Under the pieces are notes generated by a model. That model saw only the letters and a program-made list of their open reading frames with translations. It had not been told where the DNA came from and made no database searches. Below, one piece after another: positions 52,217-62,407 of a stretch of 64,000 bases of DNA; the first letter of the stretch is position 1; every line of letters starts with the position of its first letter. The stretch is taken from NCBI RefSeq assembly GCF_003991425.1, contig NZ_CP034346.1, positions 5,517,001-5,581,000 of the forward strand. Direction: 5' to 3'. The position numbers were made by a program, and so were the translations under genes. The stretch is from Paenibacillus lutimineralis (lineage in GTDB: Bacteria; Bacillota; Bacilli; Paenibacillales; Paenibacillaceae).

Positions 52217-53965
52217 TTACCCTAAATCCGGCTTATCGACAAAACGAATCCTCGGTGCTGCAGCGCCATGCAATTCAAAAATAATAATCTCATTGCTTCC
52301 CTCTCGAAGCAGCGGCCCAGGCACATACAGCGTTCTCTGCGGCCCGACATTCCAATAGCGCCCCAGATTAAAGCCGTTCACGAACACGACGCCCTTGATC
52401 CAACCATCCAGACTGAGGAATGTATCGGCAACACTGTTCACCGTAAACTCTCCGCGGTAGAAGGAAGGTTCCATATGACTTGATATCGGTTCGAACAAGA
52501 GATCGGATAGATCACTTAGCGGCAGCGAATGGATCGTCCAATCCGACAGGAACTGCATACCGTGCCGCACCCCCTCCGTAACTCCCTTGAGGTCCTTGAT
52601 ATATGGCCCATAATTTACCCGCCCCATATTCTCCACGAGTATGCTGAGGTGAGCGCCGCCTTCCGGTACTTCAAACTCAATGATGGCTCCGGACTGACTG
52701 CGATCCAGCGTACCCAGAATCCGTCCATCCAGGAACACCAGCGCCCGATCATGCAAATCCTGAATGTTAAGCGGCTGCTTTGGTCTAGGACCCGAGAGGA
52801 ATGTACTATATTGAATGAAGCCGTAATCCTGTCCTAGCTTCTCCATCGGTACAGGATAGGCGGATTGGATAGGCTGGGAAATCCGTGATATATTCAGCGA
52901 TAATGCAGCCTGGCCCGTCATCGCTACTTCACCGTAGGCCCGCTTTGCCACAGGCTGCGGCAGCTCTATATCGGCAAGCTTCTGATGCTTGGCAATCACT
53001 TCGCGAACAGCATAATACTTATCCGTCGGCTCGCCGCTCTCATTTAATAGAACATCATAGTCATAACTTGTAATCGTAGGCTCGTAGCTGTCCTCTGTAT
53101 GTCCATTCGCCCCGTTATAGAAGCCGAAGTTGGTACCTCCATGGAACATATAGAAATTGACCGATGCCCCCATGCTCAGCATCTCATCCAGAACCTCAGC
53201 CACATCCTGGGCTGGACGAGTATGATGTCCTTCCCGCCAATGGTCAAACCAGCCATTCCAGAACTCCATGCACATGATCGGTGCATCCGACTGGTACTTG
53301 CGCAGCTTGGCGAAGGCCTCAGCAGGTCGAGATCCGAAATTCACTGTGGCCAGCACACCGTCAACCATGCCGCCCTGCAGCATATAATCTTCCGGTCCAT
53401 CCGAAGTGAACAGCAGTACATCAATCCCGCGCTTGATCATCGCATCCTTCAGATAGTTCAAATAAGGCTTATCATTGCCGTAGCTTCCGTATTCATTCTC
53501 GATCTGCATCGCGATAATAGGCCCGCCCTGCGTGCATAGCAGAGGTCTCAGCTTAGGCAGCAATGCATCATAATAAGCATCAACATGCTCCAGGAACGGC
53601 TTATGATAGCAGCGCAGCCGCATATCCGGTTCCGCCAGCAGCCAGGCTGGCATGCCGCCGAACTCCCATTCCGCACATATATAAGGAGATGGCCTTACGA
53701 TGACATGCAGGCCAATCTTCCCTGCTATCTCAATAAAGCGTACAAGATCGGCGATCCCCTCGAAGTTGTATTGCCCTTTCTGCGGCTCATGGATATTCCA
53801 GGCCGCATACGTCTCGACCGTATTAAAGCCACAGGCCTTCAGCTTAAGCAACCGGTCCTCCCAATATTCCGGTACGACACGGAAGTAATGAATCGCCCCG
53901 GAGATAATCTGAATCGGCTCATTATTAAAATAGAACGAAAATCCCGAATAATGAAAAGTAGACAT
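52217..53965 (-). CDS. GH35 beta-galactosidase
   Basis: 582 residues. The N-terminal barrel starts SGFSFYFNNEPIQIISGAIHYFRV; the acid/base Glu lies in MQIENEYGSYG (near 160) and the nucleophile Glu in CMEFWNGWFDHW (near 230), both GH35 motifs. Beta-sandwich domains follow. ATG at 53965 is chosen because TTTGGAGGGAATT precedes it. No signal peptide, so it removes terminal beta-galactose inside the cell. It is the last gene of the importer operon, 40 bp after the oxidoreductase gene, so the imported sugar is probably a beta-galactoside. Confidence 0.95.
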   Translation of the reverse strand: MSTFHYSGFSFYFNNEPIQIISGAIHYFRVVPEYWEDRLLKLKACGFNTVETYAAWNIHEPQKGQYNFEGIADLVRFIEIAGKIGLHVIVRPSPYICAEWEFGGMPAWLLAEPDMRLRCYHKPFLEHVDAYYDALLPKLRPLLCTQGGPIIAMQIENEYGSYGNDKPYLNYLKDAMIKRGIDVLLFTSDGPEDYMLQGGMVDGVLATVNFGSRPAEAFAKLRKYQSDAPIMCMEFWNGWFDHWREGHHTRPAQDVAEVLDEMLSMGASVNFYMFHGGTNFGFYNGANGHTEDSYEPTITSYDYDVLLNESGEPTDKYYAVREVIAKHQKLADIELPQPVAKRAYGEVAMTGQAALSLNISRISQPIQSAYPVPMEKLGQDYGFIQYSTFLSGPRPKQPLNIQDLHDRALVFLDGRILGTLDRSQSGAIIEFEVPEGGAHLSILVENMGRVNYGPYIKDLKGVTEGVRHGMQFLSDWTIHSLPLSDLSDLLFEPISSHMEPSFYRGEFTVNSVADTFLSLDGWIKGVVFVNGFNLGRYWNVGPQRTLYVPGPLLREGSNEIIIFELHGAAAPRIRFVDKPDLG

Positions 53966-54005
53966 AATTCCCTCCAAAGAATTATTTTCAGCCCATAAAC
54001 TATGA

Positions 54006-55280
54006 TTAGTGCTCCTGCTCCTGTAGATTGAAGCTTTCGGCGAACTCCTGCATATGGATGGTTCGGCCCTGGACGCGGGACTCCTCAGCTGCAAAGGCCA
54101 TCAGGTGGCTCTGAACAGAATGATTCGCCGAGGTCAACCCCTGGCTCTTGCCATCAGCCCTTACCAAGTTCAGAAAATCCTTTACCAGCTTCATATCGCC
54201 GCCGCCATGTCCAACATGGCCGCCCATATCCTCGAAGCTAATCCGCTCCACCTTGCCGCTGAAATGGATCACTTCAATCTCATTCTTCTCCATGGCGCCG
54301 CGAATTTCTCCGGTTGTCCCCATCAGCTTGATCGTGCGGCTAATATCCCGTGTGAATGCACTCATGGTGAAAGCTGCAGTGACGTTGTTGGCAAATTCCA
54401 GATTGACGACCTGGTGATCGACCACATCATTGTCGCAATGATATACACAGCGGCCATAAGGCCCTTCCTGAAGCGCCTTATAACGAGCCTCATAGCTCAT
54501 ATCATTGCTGATTGCCGAGGTCGGCCAGTCTGTATTGTCTGTTAAATACAGGTTTGGCGCATAATACAGGCATTGATCCGCTACCGGGCAGCCGTCCAGA
54601 CAGCGAAGCGGAGCGCCTTCTGGCGCCTCCGACGCCTTGAAGTGGTTGAGTGAGCCGAAGGAAGCGACTTGGGTGCAATCCGCATCGGCCAACCAGAGCA
54701 GGATATCAAGGTCATGGCAGGATTTGGCCAGAATCATCGGACTGGACTCTTCCTTGCGCCGCCAATTGCCACGTACGAAGCTGTGCGCCTGATGCCAATA
54801 GCCAACATTCTCATTATGCTGAATCGACATCAATTGTCCGATCTCTCCACGGCTCAGCAGCTCCTTCAGCGTCGAGAAGAAGGGCGCATATCTCAGTACG
54901 TGGCAGATGGAGAATACAAGTCCCGACTTGGCCGCCATTTCCCCCATTTGCATGCATTCCTCAGGATCAGGCGACATCGGCTTCTCCAGCAGAACATGAT
55001 AGCCCAATTCGAGCGCCTTCATCGTCGGTTCAAAATGCTGCTTATCCTGGGTACAGATTAGTACAGCGTCGGCCAGCTTGGGCTTCGCGAACAACTCATC
55101 CCAGTGTTCGAAGCACAGTTCATCTGGAATCCCATGCCGTACCTGAAAAGCCTCTCTGCGTTCCCGTACAGGCTCCGCCACAGCCACAACCTCAAGCTCA
55201 TGCGGATGCTGCACGGCATATTCCAAATAGTTAACTCCGCGCAATCCAGCTCCGACTAATGCAACCTTAACCTTCTTCAT
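54006..55280 (-). CDS. Gfo/Idh/MocA-family oxidoreductase
   Basis: 424 residues: N-terminal Rossmann domain (VALVGAGLRGVNY), the EKPMSPDPEE motif with catalytic Lys near 97, and a C-terminal domain with a Cys-rich loop (CLDGCPVADQCLYY) typical of a subgroup with extra disulfide or metal loop. GGGAGACGATGGTCGT precedes the ATG. It sits between the permease and GH35 genes; it may oxidise or epimerise the released sugar. Confidence 0.94.
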   Translation of the reverse strand: MKKVKVALVGAGLRGVNYLEYAVQHPHELEVVAVAEPVRERREAFQVRHGIPDELCFEHWDELFAKPKLADAVLICTQDKQHFEPTMKALELGYHVLLEKPMSPDPEECMQMGEMAAKSGLVFSICHVLRYAPFFSTLKELLSRGEIGQLMSIQHNENVGYWHQAHSFVRGNWRRKEESSPMILAKSCHDLDILLWLADADCTQVASFGSLNHFKASEAPEGAPLRCLDGCPVADQCLYYAPNLYLTDNTDWPTSAISNDMSYEARYKALQEGPYGRCVYHCDNDVVDHQVVNLEFANNVTAAFTMSAFTRDISRTIKLMGTTGEIRGAMEKNEIEVIHFSGKVERISFEDMGGHVGHGGGDMKLVKDFLNLVRADGKSQGLTSANHSVQSHLMAFAAEESRVQGRTIHMQEFAESFNLQEQEH

Positions 55281-55310
55281 ACGACCATCGTCTCCCTTTC
55301 TGCCATGTAA

Positions 55311-56198
55311 CTATTCTTTGACACTTCCAACGGTCATTCCTTTAACAAAATATTTCTGTAAAAATGGATATACCACCATAATCGGCAGCGCCCCCATAAA
55401 TATTTGCGCCGTTCGCAGCGTTTTCTCGCTTAGATTCTCCATCGCCTTGAGCTGCTCAATCGAGATCGAGGTCATCTGTGAATTGATCGCCATAATAAGA
55501 GTGGACAAATAGGTCTGAAGCGGATATTTAGCCGGTGAATTCAGGTACAATATCCCGTCAAACCAGGCGTTCCAGTGCCCTACGATCGTAAATAGCCCGA
55601 TGGTTGCAATCGACGGCAGCGAGACCGGCAAATAAATGCGCCATAAAACTCTCCATTGTCCAGCGCCGTCGATCGTAGCCGCTTCGTCTAGTTCCCGTGG
55701 TATCCCCCGGAAGAAATTCAGCATCAGCACCATGTTCCAGACACTAAGCGCACCGGGCAGAATCAAAGCCCAGATCGAATCGATCAGCCCTGTGTTCTTG
55801 ACGATAATATAGGATGGAATTAAGCCCCCGCTAAAGAACATCGTAACCGCGAAGAACCATACATATGGAGTTCTGAATTTAAACTGGTCATTCGACTTTG
55901 ATAATGGATAAGCAGTAATAAATACAAGCAGCATATTGATCGCTGTCCCCAGCACAACCCGTTCGACAGAGACACCCAACGATCTGAAAAACTCGACCTT
56001 CTGACCCAGGTACCGGTAAGCATCGAGATTGAACCCAACTGGCCACAAACTCACTTCGCCGGCCATAGCCGCTGTGTTAGAGCTTAGGGAAATTGCGGCC
56101 AAATGAATAAATGGAATTATACCCAGTAAGGTAATTATGGTGAGCAGCAGTGCATTTCCGAACACAAATATTTTTCTGCTGATGGTTGACTTGTGCAT
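55311..56198 (-). CDS. LplC-like sugar ABC permease
   Basis: 295 residues, six helices, EAA loop ELDEAATIDGAGQWRVLWRIYLPVSLPSIATI. AGGAGGTAATAAG stands before the ATG. The C-terminus (QKYFVKGMTVGSVKE) is the usual ending of this family. It is the second permease of the Lpl-type importer. Confidence 0.95.
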   Translation of the reverse strand: MHKSTISRKIFVFGNALLLTIITLLGIIPFIHLAAISLSSNTAAMAGEVSLWPVGFNLDAYRYLGQKVEFFRSLGVSVERVVLGTAINMLLVFITAYPLSKSNDQFKFRTPYVWFFAVTMFFSGGLIPSYIIVKNTGLIDSIWALILPGALSVWNMVLMLNFFRGIPRELDEAATIDGAGQWRVLWRIYLPVSLPSIATIGLFTIVGHWNAWFDGILYLNSPAKYPLQTYLSTLIMAINSQMTSISIEQLKAMENLSEKTLRTAQIFMGALPIMVVYPFLQKYFVKGMTVGSVKE

Positions 56199-56215
56199 CT
56201 CTTATTACCTCCTGG

Positions 56216-57106
56216 CTAAAAGATTCGATAATCGTTATATTTATAGGCCAAATAATAGGTAGCCGACACCATGATCAGTGAGACTACGGATTTGAACAAC
56301 CCGATGGCTGCGGCCGGACCAAACTGCATGCTGAACATACCGAGACGGTACACGAATGTATCTATAATATCGCCGCCCTGATAGACGGTCGGATTGTACA
56401 TAATTAAGATCTGCTCGAAACCTGCATTGAGAATACCACCCAGGCTAAGCACTCCAAGTAGAACCAGAATTGGCATCATGCCAGGCAGAGTAATATTCAA
56501 CATCTGCTTCCATCTTCCGGCTCCATCCACTTCGGCCGCTTCATACAGCGTTGAATTGATTCCAGTAATCGCGGCGAGCATAACGATCATGTTATAGCCC
56601 ATTCCTTTCCAGACGTCAGAACCAATGACGATTCCACGAAACCAGCTGTTATTGAGCATGAACATAATCGGCTCCATTCCTAACGACTCAATAACTCCAT
56701 TCACCGGTCCATTCAGCGAGAACAGTTCGATAATTACGCCGCCTAGAATAGTCCAGGAGAGGAAGAACGGTAGGAATATAGCGGATTGAATAACACGAGA
56801 GAACCATTGCTTAGTGATTTCGTTAAGTAACAACGCCAGAATTAAAGGCACGAGCAAGAACAGAACCATTTTACATATGGCAATAATGATGGTGTTCCAA
56901 AGTACCTGCGTGAAATCCGGGAGCTCAAACACATATTTGAAGTTGTCCCAGCCGACGAATTCGGATTTAAAGAATCCAGATAAAGGCTCAAAGTTTTGGA
57001 AAGCCATAATCAAACCAGCCATAGGTCCGTATGCATATATCAATGTAACGATGACGCCGGGCAGTAACATTAAATGAAGTATAGATTCCTTCTTCAGCGT
57101 TTTCAC
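56216..57106 (-). CDS. LplB-like sugar ABC permease
   Basis: 296 residues. The start is taken as GTG at 57106, seven bases after GGAGGT; ATG at 57121 is inside that ribosome site. It has six helices, the EAA loop YEAAEVDGAGRWKQMLNITLPGMMP, and the C-terminal YKYNDYRIF typical of LplB proteins. The extended N-terminal reading to 57181 is rejected for lack of a ribosome site. Confidence 0.93.
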   Translation of the reverse strand: MKTLKKESILHLMLLPGVIVTLIYAYGPMAGLIMAFQNFEPLSGFFKSEFVGWDNFKYVFELPDFTQVLWNTIIIAICKMVLFLLVPLILALLLNEITKQWFSRVIQSAIFLPFFLSWTILGGVIIELFSLNGPVNGVIESLGMEPIMFMLNNSWFRGIVIGSDVWKGMGYNMIVMLAAITGINSTLYEAAEVDGAGRWKQMLNITLPGMMPILVLLGVLSLGGILNAGFEQILIMYNPTVYQGGDIIDTFVYRLGMFSMQFGPAAAIGLFKSVVSLIMVSATYYLAYKYNDYRIF

Positions 57107-57189
57107 AAATGCGACCTCCATGTTTAATGTAAAACGGGAGGAATTGCCGATTGCTTCAGGCGGATCCTCCCGTTCCAGCATCTCACGAT

Positions 57190-58920
57190 TTATTTCACAG
57201 CTTCCTTGCTGTACCAGTCATTTACCTCTTGGGTGATCTGATCTCCACCAAGGGATTTCCAACTAGCGACGAACTTGTCGAATTCATCAAGTGGAGCGCC
57301 CATGATGATCTTGGTGAACGACTCCTGCATCAGCTTATCAAGTTGCGGCCCCTTCTCTACCTGTGTAGCCGTAGGCAAAGTATAGAATTCGTTGTTTACA
57401 TAAGCTCCGCTTTCCTTGATCGTGCGAGTTACTCCCCAGCCGCCGTCTTTAGCCGCACGGCTGTAGTATTGGCCCCAGTTGATACCTTTGCTGGCCTTTT
57501 CCGTATTTCCTGCAAGGTAATCCTTCGTTGCGTCGAACACTCTCGCTACACTCGTGTAATTTTCATCATCAATTGTAATCTCTTCTTGATTGGCCTCGAG
57601 TGCTTTATTGACTTCCGTGTAGATCGTCTCGATATCAGCAGGGTTATAGATCCGAGGGTTAAACCAGTTATAGACATAACCCTTCTCTGCCCCTTTATCT
57701 TCCTTATATTTCTTGTAACCCATTTCAATATAGAAGTTGATCATTTTGATGGCAGCTTCCGGGTTCTTCATGCTCTTATTTACAACGAACAACTTGTTGC
57801 TACGGAGCTTAGGCACTAGAGACTTACCCGGTCCGTCCAATCCAGGAATTTGCAAAGCAATCCATTCTGCCTTCGGATCTTTATCCACGTTCAAGTTAAG
57901 CGGCCAGTTCGGATACCACCATTCGCCATAAGAAATGCCGACCTTGCCTGCCGTGAGGTCTTCAACTGCTTTGTTCTCATCCTTCAGGGCAAATTCCTTA
58001 TCAAGGATGCCATTCTTATACCATTCCTGCAATTTGCCAAGTGCCGTCTTCATCTCAGGCTGAATCAGACCTGGGACCAGCTGGTCACCGTCACCTTTGA
58101 TCCAAGCTGTCTGATTGTCTCCGACCGATGGATAAGCATTATAGCCATTGAAGAAGCCGCGAAGATCAAAGCCCCAGAAGAATAAAGTCTTCTGCAAAGA
58201 AATACCATACGTATCGTTCTTACCGTTCTGATCCGGATCGTCATTAACGAAGGCAAGTGCTACCTTGTCCAACTCTTCCATCGTTGTAGGAACCGGAAGT
58301 TTAAGATTGTCGAGCCAATCTTTACGAATCCACAGTAGTTGTGTCGACAGGAATGGGTCCTCGAATGCCGGGATAGCTAGCAGCTTGCCGTCAGAAGTGA
58401 AGGTACTCATTGCAAAGCCGCCATCGGACTCCATATACTTCTTGAGAGCTGGGGAAGCATAATCATTGTAGGCTTCAGTCAGATCGCCAAGTATACCCTG
58501 CTTCTTCAATTTCTCAAAGTCCTTCATATTCAGTTCCATAATGTCGGGCAAATCGCCCGAAGCCATAGCAAGCGAGAATTTCTGTTCGAATTGGCTTTGT
58601 GGAACCGTCCATTTGTATTTAATTTCGATGTTCAACATTTCTTTCAGATCTTCGAGATATTTATTCTGTTCCGGCGTAATTCCCTGCGGAGTTCTTGAAT
58701 CCTCAGGTGGATTATAGCCGAGCACTTCCGTGACGGTTACCATCTCCGGATATTTGCCTAGCGGATCGGGAGGTGTACTGCTGTTGGCATTAGTCTTATT
58801 GCCGGCTCCTTGCGAATTAGGAGCTGCCCCATCCTTACTCCCTTGATTTCCACACGCCGTAATTACCAAGAGCATCGACATAACCAGAACAAGCATTTTC
58901 CATGGTTTGAAGCTTTTCAT
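57190..58920 (-). CDS. Lpl-type extracellular sugar-binding lipoprotein
   Basis: 576 residues with a lipoprotein signal ending in the lipobox ITAC at about 20-23, followed by an Asn/Ser/Pro-rich linker and the large binding fold of the LplA family. It captures an oligosaccharide for the LplB/LplC permeases downstream. A GTAAGCGCTATC element (58987) upstream resembles a CcpA cre site. It is the first gene of the transport operon after the regulatory genes. Confidence 0.94.
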   Translation of the reverse strand: MKSFKPWKMLVLVMSMLLVITACGNQGSKDGAAPNSQGAGNKTNANSSTPPDPLGKYPEMVTVTEVLGYNPPEDSRTPQGITPEQNKYLEDLKEMLNIEIKYKWTVPQSQFEQKFSLAMASGDLPDIMELNMKDFEKLKKQGILGDLTEAYNDYASPALKKYMESDGGFAMSTFTSDGKLLAIPAFEDPFLSTQLLWIRKDWLDNLKLPVPTTMEELDKVALAFVNDDPDQNGKNDTYGISLQKTLFFWGFDLRGFFNGYNAYPSVGDNQTAWIKGDGDQLVPGLIQPEMKTALGKLQEWYKNGILDKEFALKDENKAVEDLTAGKVGISYGEWWYPNWPLNLNVDKDPKAEWIALQIPGLDGPGKSLVPKLRSNKLFVVNKSMKNPEAAIKMINFYIEMGYKKYKEDKGAEKGYVYNWFNPRIYNPADIETIYTEVNKALEANQEEITIDDENYTSVARVFDATKDYLAGNTEKASKGINWGQYYSRAAKDGGWGVTRTIKESGAYVNNEFYTLPTATQVEKGPQLDKLMQESFTKIIMGAPLDEFDKFVASWKSLGGDQITQEVNDWYSKEAVK

Positions 58921-58984
58921 TGACTGCCTTCCCCCTTTGTATGCTGCAAAATAACTCTTGCTTACATCTTCATTATGGAACCGA

Positions 58985-58998
58985 ACGTAAGCGCTATC
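58985..58998. promoter_or_regulatory. Possible CcpA cre site
   Basis: CGTAAGCGCTATCA is close to the cre consensus and lies 65 bp before the binding-lipoprotein gene. Confidence 0.45.
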
Positions 58999-59054
58999 AA
59001 TTTTGAGTTTTTTACTTTACTTTCACTTTTTTTACTTGTTCCCAGATTGTTGAA

Positions 59055-60401
59055 CTACGCCTGAGTATTGCGGTATTCCTGAGGGGACACCCCCATCTTC
59101 TTCTTAAAAAAGGTCGTAAAATAAGAAGGCGAATCGAACCCAACCCGGGCAGCTATCTCATTCAGTTTCAGATTCGTATCCTGCATCAGCCGAATGGATC
59201 CTTCCAGCCTCTTCGTCTGGATGTATTCCAGCAAATTATGGCCTGCTACCTGCTTGTAGAAGCGCGATAGGTAAGACGGATTGAAATGAACCTCCTCCGC
59301 GATCGCGGTCAAGGATACATCACCGGATAAATGCTCGTTCACATATCGCTGAATTTGATCAATGACGAATAGCTTCATCTCATCCTGCTCCATCCGGCCA
59401 TATTCGTACATATTCTCCTCATGCGGATGGACTCTGCCCAAATCTACGATGATCATCGTCTGACCTAACGCGGCGCGTGCCTTAAGTAGAGAATGCAATT
59501 TCTCATACTGCTGCCCGGCTGTATCCCAGCTTCCTGCCAGATTATCCGATATACCAAAGGAGACCGCTACGCCTAGCAGCTCTTCACACTCATTTTGCAC
59601 CAGCTCCAATATGCCCTTCATGTACATCGTTATGCTGTTCCAAGAAGTCCCACTGCTGGCGTTCCCCCCACGGAACCGCCCTAGTAGCTCTGCCCCGGGC
59701 TGCAGTATCCAGTAGAGGACGTCATCCTGCATGACAGAGCATTCACATTGGAACGAGGTCGGCAAATAGTTCAGGAATGATCTCTGCACGGCTTGTCGTA
59801 GTTCGGTGGCTCTGTCCACTTCATTTAAGGTCATTCTTCCAATCAGAAAAAATGCTGGCCGATCGGGAACGATCTGGAAATGCACTTCTTCATAACGAGG
59901 CTGGACCAATAATTGAACAAGATCTTCTCCCCCCACCATTTTCCGCAACAGTTCCTGCTTCAACAGCGGCGCAGCAATCTCGGAATGCAGCCTCGCTTTC
60001 TCCTCTTGAATTCTGAGTCGATTCTCCTCATCCAGCTTGGCAATAGACCTCTGCACTGCTTCGAAGATCAGCTCAATGCCTTCTGTCTTCAGAATATAAT
60101 TGTCCACATTCTTGCGCAGCGCTTCATGGACATAATCGAATTCACTATATCCAGTGAGAAGGATAGAACGGCAATGCGGCCAGTAATAATTAATTTCATC
60201 GACGAGTTGTAGTCCACTCATCTGCGGCATTCGGATGTCGCTGACCAGAATATCCAGCTTCATTTTTTTGGCCATTTCAAGAGCCTCTTTGGCGGAATAA
60301 GCTTTACACACTTCGAGCTCAAATTCGGTATTGTCCTGGAACAGAAGAACCAGCCCATTCACAATGACAGGCTCATCATCAACAATCAACAATCTGTACA
60401 T
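59055..60401 (-). CDS. AraC-type response regulator of the Lpl transporter
   Basis: 448 residues: receiver domain (YRLLIVDDEPVIVNGL, phosphoacceptor Asp in DILVSDIRMPQM near 56), a middle domain, and a C-terminal AraC helix-turn-helix pair (SLTAIAEEVHFNPSYLSRFYKQ, KLNEIAARVGFDSPSYFTTFFKK). ATG at 60401 with GAGGAGGAT upstream. It starts just 4 bp after the stop of the sensor kinase gene and is followed by the importer operon, which it likely activates. Confidence 0.94.
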   Translation of the reverse strand: MYRLLIVDDEPVIVNGLVLLFQDNTEFELEVCKAYSAKEALEMAKKMKLDILVSDIRMPQMSGLQLVDEINYYWPHCRSILLTGYSEFDYVHEALRKNVDNYILKTEGIELIFEAVQRSIAKLDEENRLRIQEEKARLHSEIAAPLLKQELLRKMVGGEDLVQLLVQPRYEEVHFQIVPDRPAFFLIGRMTLNEVDRATELRQAVQRSFLNYLPTSFQCECSVMQDDVLYWILQPGAELLGRFRGGNASSGTSWNSITMYMKGILELVQNECEELLGVAVSFGISDNLAGSWDTAGQQYEKLHSLLKARAALGQTMIIVDLGRVHPHEENMYEYGRMEQDEMKLFVIDQIQRYVNEHLSGDVSLTAIAEEVHFNPSYLSRFYKQVAGHNLLEYIQTKRLEGSIRLMQDTNLKLNEIAARVGFDSPSYFTTFFKKKMGVSPQEYRNTQA

Positions 60402-60405
60402 GATC

Positions 60406-62148
60406 TCAATCCTCCTCTTCTTCAACCACAATGATCAGATCTACTCTTAGGCCGCCATAAGCGCTGCGCGAGACGAACAGCCCGCTGCCCTTTCCGTATT
60501 TAAGCTGTAGCCGATTGTTCACATTAATAAGTCCGGTCTTCTCCATATATTTCGACTTGGTGGCCAGCTTGTCACGCATCTGCTCGATCATCGACCCAGT
60601 CACAAGCTTTCCGTTGTCCTCCACAGTAACGCGCAGCCTGCCGTCCGCATATTCCGTCCCCATATAGATCACACCCTCCATCGTCCCATCCTCAAAGGCA
60701 TGCTCGAACACATTCTCTACAATGGGTTGAATAATAAGCCTGGGCACCGAGATCGATGGTGGTATATCCTTCACATCGCTATATTCGAAGGTGATCCGAT
60801 TCGAGAAGCGAATGCACTGAATCTCGCAATAATCAAGCGCATGCTGATATTCCTTGTAGAAGGGGACCTCATCCGACCCACTTCTCGTAATATATTGATA
60901 ATAAGTACCCAGCTTCTGAGAAAGCTCAGCGGCACTTTCGGCGTCTCCTACCTTGCACATCATATATATGTTAAAAAAGCTATTGTACAAAAAATGCGGA
61001 TTGATCTGCGATTGGAGCTGCTTTAGCTGTGAATGCTGCAAGGCGATTTTCTGCTCATAATTTTCTCGAATCGAATTTTTCAGCTTAAGCGCCATATTGT
61101 TGAAGCTGCTGAATACGTAATGGAACTCATCATTGGTTCGCGATTCAATCATAATGTTCAAATTGTCGGCCTCAAGCATCCGGAACGCCTTGACCAGACG
61201 CGATAAAGGACGGTGAATCATTAAATTGACCGAGAAAGCGTACAGCACCATGATCACAATAGCAATAATGAACAATAAATAGGACCAGGTCGTAAACTGA
61301 TTCAACGGACGGGTAATTTCATTCTGATTGACGTACATGATCAATGATAAATTCAGCGCGCTAACATCGTTATGGATAATAAAATAATTAACGCCATGAA
61401 CCTTCTTCATTTCAGAGGTGCTTTGTTCCTGGAGACTCTGCTCAGAGATTTGTCCGAGAATCATGTTCGATTCCTGCACCTCCTTCGAGGTCGTCAGGAC
61501 GGTGCCTAATTCCTTGCTGCCCAGCAGTACCTCTGATTCCTGATATAAATTGGAAATTTGCTCTAACGCTTCAAGTAGCTTGGGCCTGGAAATCTCGATA
61601 TAAGACCATATTCCGTCGTTGTTCTCGCTCTCAATCAGGAAGATCCGATTTCCGCTCTGATAGAACGAAGGCTTCGGCTTCACGGATACAAGCGAAGCAA
61701 CCAGGCTCATCTCAGGATTCGGTGCATTCGTTACTCCGGACATCATCGAAATGGTCTTACCAACCGCTTCGACATAGACGCCGGCATTCACGATATAATC
61801 GCTGAAGGCAGTCAACGCCATTTGTCTATCCCTTACCTGCTCAATCAGCTCCACTTCCTCGTAATTCTCCAGCATACTGCCGCGGAAGCTGAGCTTCTGC
61901 AAATCCTTGTCATTTAACAGTTGAAGCTGTAAATTTCGGATGAAATACATCTCTTTATCAAGCTGCTTGGAGTAGAAGGTAGCACCGGCTAGAGAAGAGC
62001 TCAGTATTGCATTTTTACTGATCGACATTCCTTTGTAATTGAACCAGATATTCATCGTAATGAGCGGCAGCAATAACAAAATAAATATAGCGATAACTTT
62101 CTGATATACGAACCACTTCGATTTCTTTCTAGCGATCCTAAGCTTCAT
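60406..62148 (-). CDS. Lpl-type sensor histidine kinase
   Basis: 580 residues: one N-terminal helix (about 13-32), a large extracytoplasmic domain, a second helix near 283-304, HAMP, His_kinase domain with the phosphoacceptor in QINPHFLYNSF, and an HATPase domain (ENVFEHAFEDG, DNG). This YesM-type kinase is the usual partner of AraC-type regulators that control sugar importers. A large hairpin structure lies upstream. GGGGGTAATGCG stands before the ATG. Confidence 0.94.
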   Translation of the reverse strand: MKLRIARKKSKWFVYQKVIAIFILLLLPLITMNIWFNYKGMSISKNAILSSSLAGATFYSKQLDKEMYFIRNLQLQLLNDKDLQKLSFRGSMLENYEEVELIEQVRDRQMALTAFSDYIVNAGVYVEAVGKTISMMSGVTNAPNPEMSLVASLVSVKPKPSFYQSGNRIFLIESENNDGIWSYIEISRPKLLEALEQISNLYQESEVLLGSKELGTVLTTSKEVQESNMILGQISEQSLQEQSTSEMKKVHGVNYFIIHNDVSALNLSLIMYVNQNEITRPLNQFTTWSYLLFIIAIVIMVLYAFSVNLMIHRPLSRLVKAFRMLEADNLNIMIESRTNDEFHYVFSSFNNMALKLKNSIRENYEQKIALQHSQLKQLQSQINPHFLYNSFFNIYMMCKVGDAESAAELSQKLGTYYQYITRSGSDEVPFYKEYQHALDYCEIQCIRFSNRITFEYSDVKDIPPSISVPRLIIQPIVENVFEHAFEDGTMEGVIYMGTEYADGRLRVTVEDNGKLVTGSMIEQMRDKLATKSKYMEKTGLINVNNRLQLKYGKGSGLFVSRSAYGGLRVDLIIVVEEEED

Positions 62149-62199
62149 CGCATTACCCCCGTTGCTGTATGATGGATGGTTGTCTTGTGGGCGCGCCGG

Positions 62200-62232
62200 C
62201 TAACAAAAAAAGAACCATCCCTGCGGGAGATT
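62200..62232 (-). terminator. Possible terminator before the sensor kinase gene
   Basis: On the minus strand an imperfect stem (AAAGGAATCTCCC with GGGATGGTTCTTT) precedes seven T residues. It lies between the structured element and the kinase gene, so it could be the switch part of an attenuator. Confidence 0.45.
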
Positions 62233-62260
62233 CCTTTCTTGTTCTTACCACTAGAAAGAG

Positions 62261-62407
62261 TACGGCTTCAGGATTTATTCCGAGATCGGAGGCAATTCAG
62301 AACCGCAACTTATGGAGCTCCGGGTGGCTACCGCCGATGGTACAGCTCCAGCTCATTCATCGCGAAGTTGCCCCATTTCAGAGTTGCCGCTTGGATATTA
62401 AGCCGTA
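62261..62407. ncRNA. Five-stem nested structure upstream of the sensor kinase gene
   Basis: Five fully nested stems: TACGGCTT/AAGCCGTA (62261/62400), GGCAATTC/GAGTTGCC (62291/62381), GCAACTT/AAGTTGC (62305/62365), GGAGCT/AGCTCC (62314/62344), and GGTGG/CCGCC (62323/62331). It totals about 34 base pairs in 147 nt. No ORF explains it. Either an unknown cis-regulatory RNA on the minus strand or a palindromic mobile remnant; its relation to any known family is not evident to me. Confidence 0.5.

Noticed and set aside
62314..62349. GGGTGGCTACCGCC resembling a T-box sequence
   Set aside because: It has an extra base, lacks stem I and a specifier loop, and is on the strand opposite to the downstream gene.
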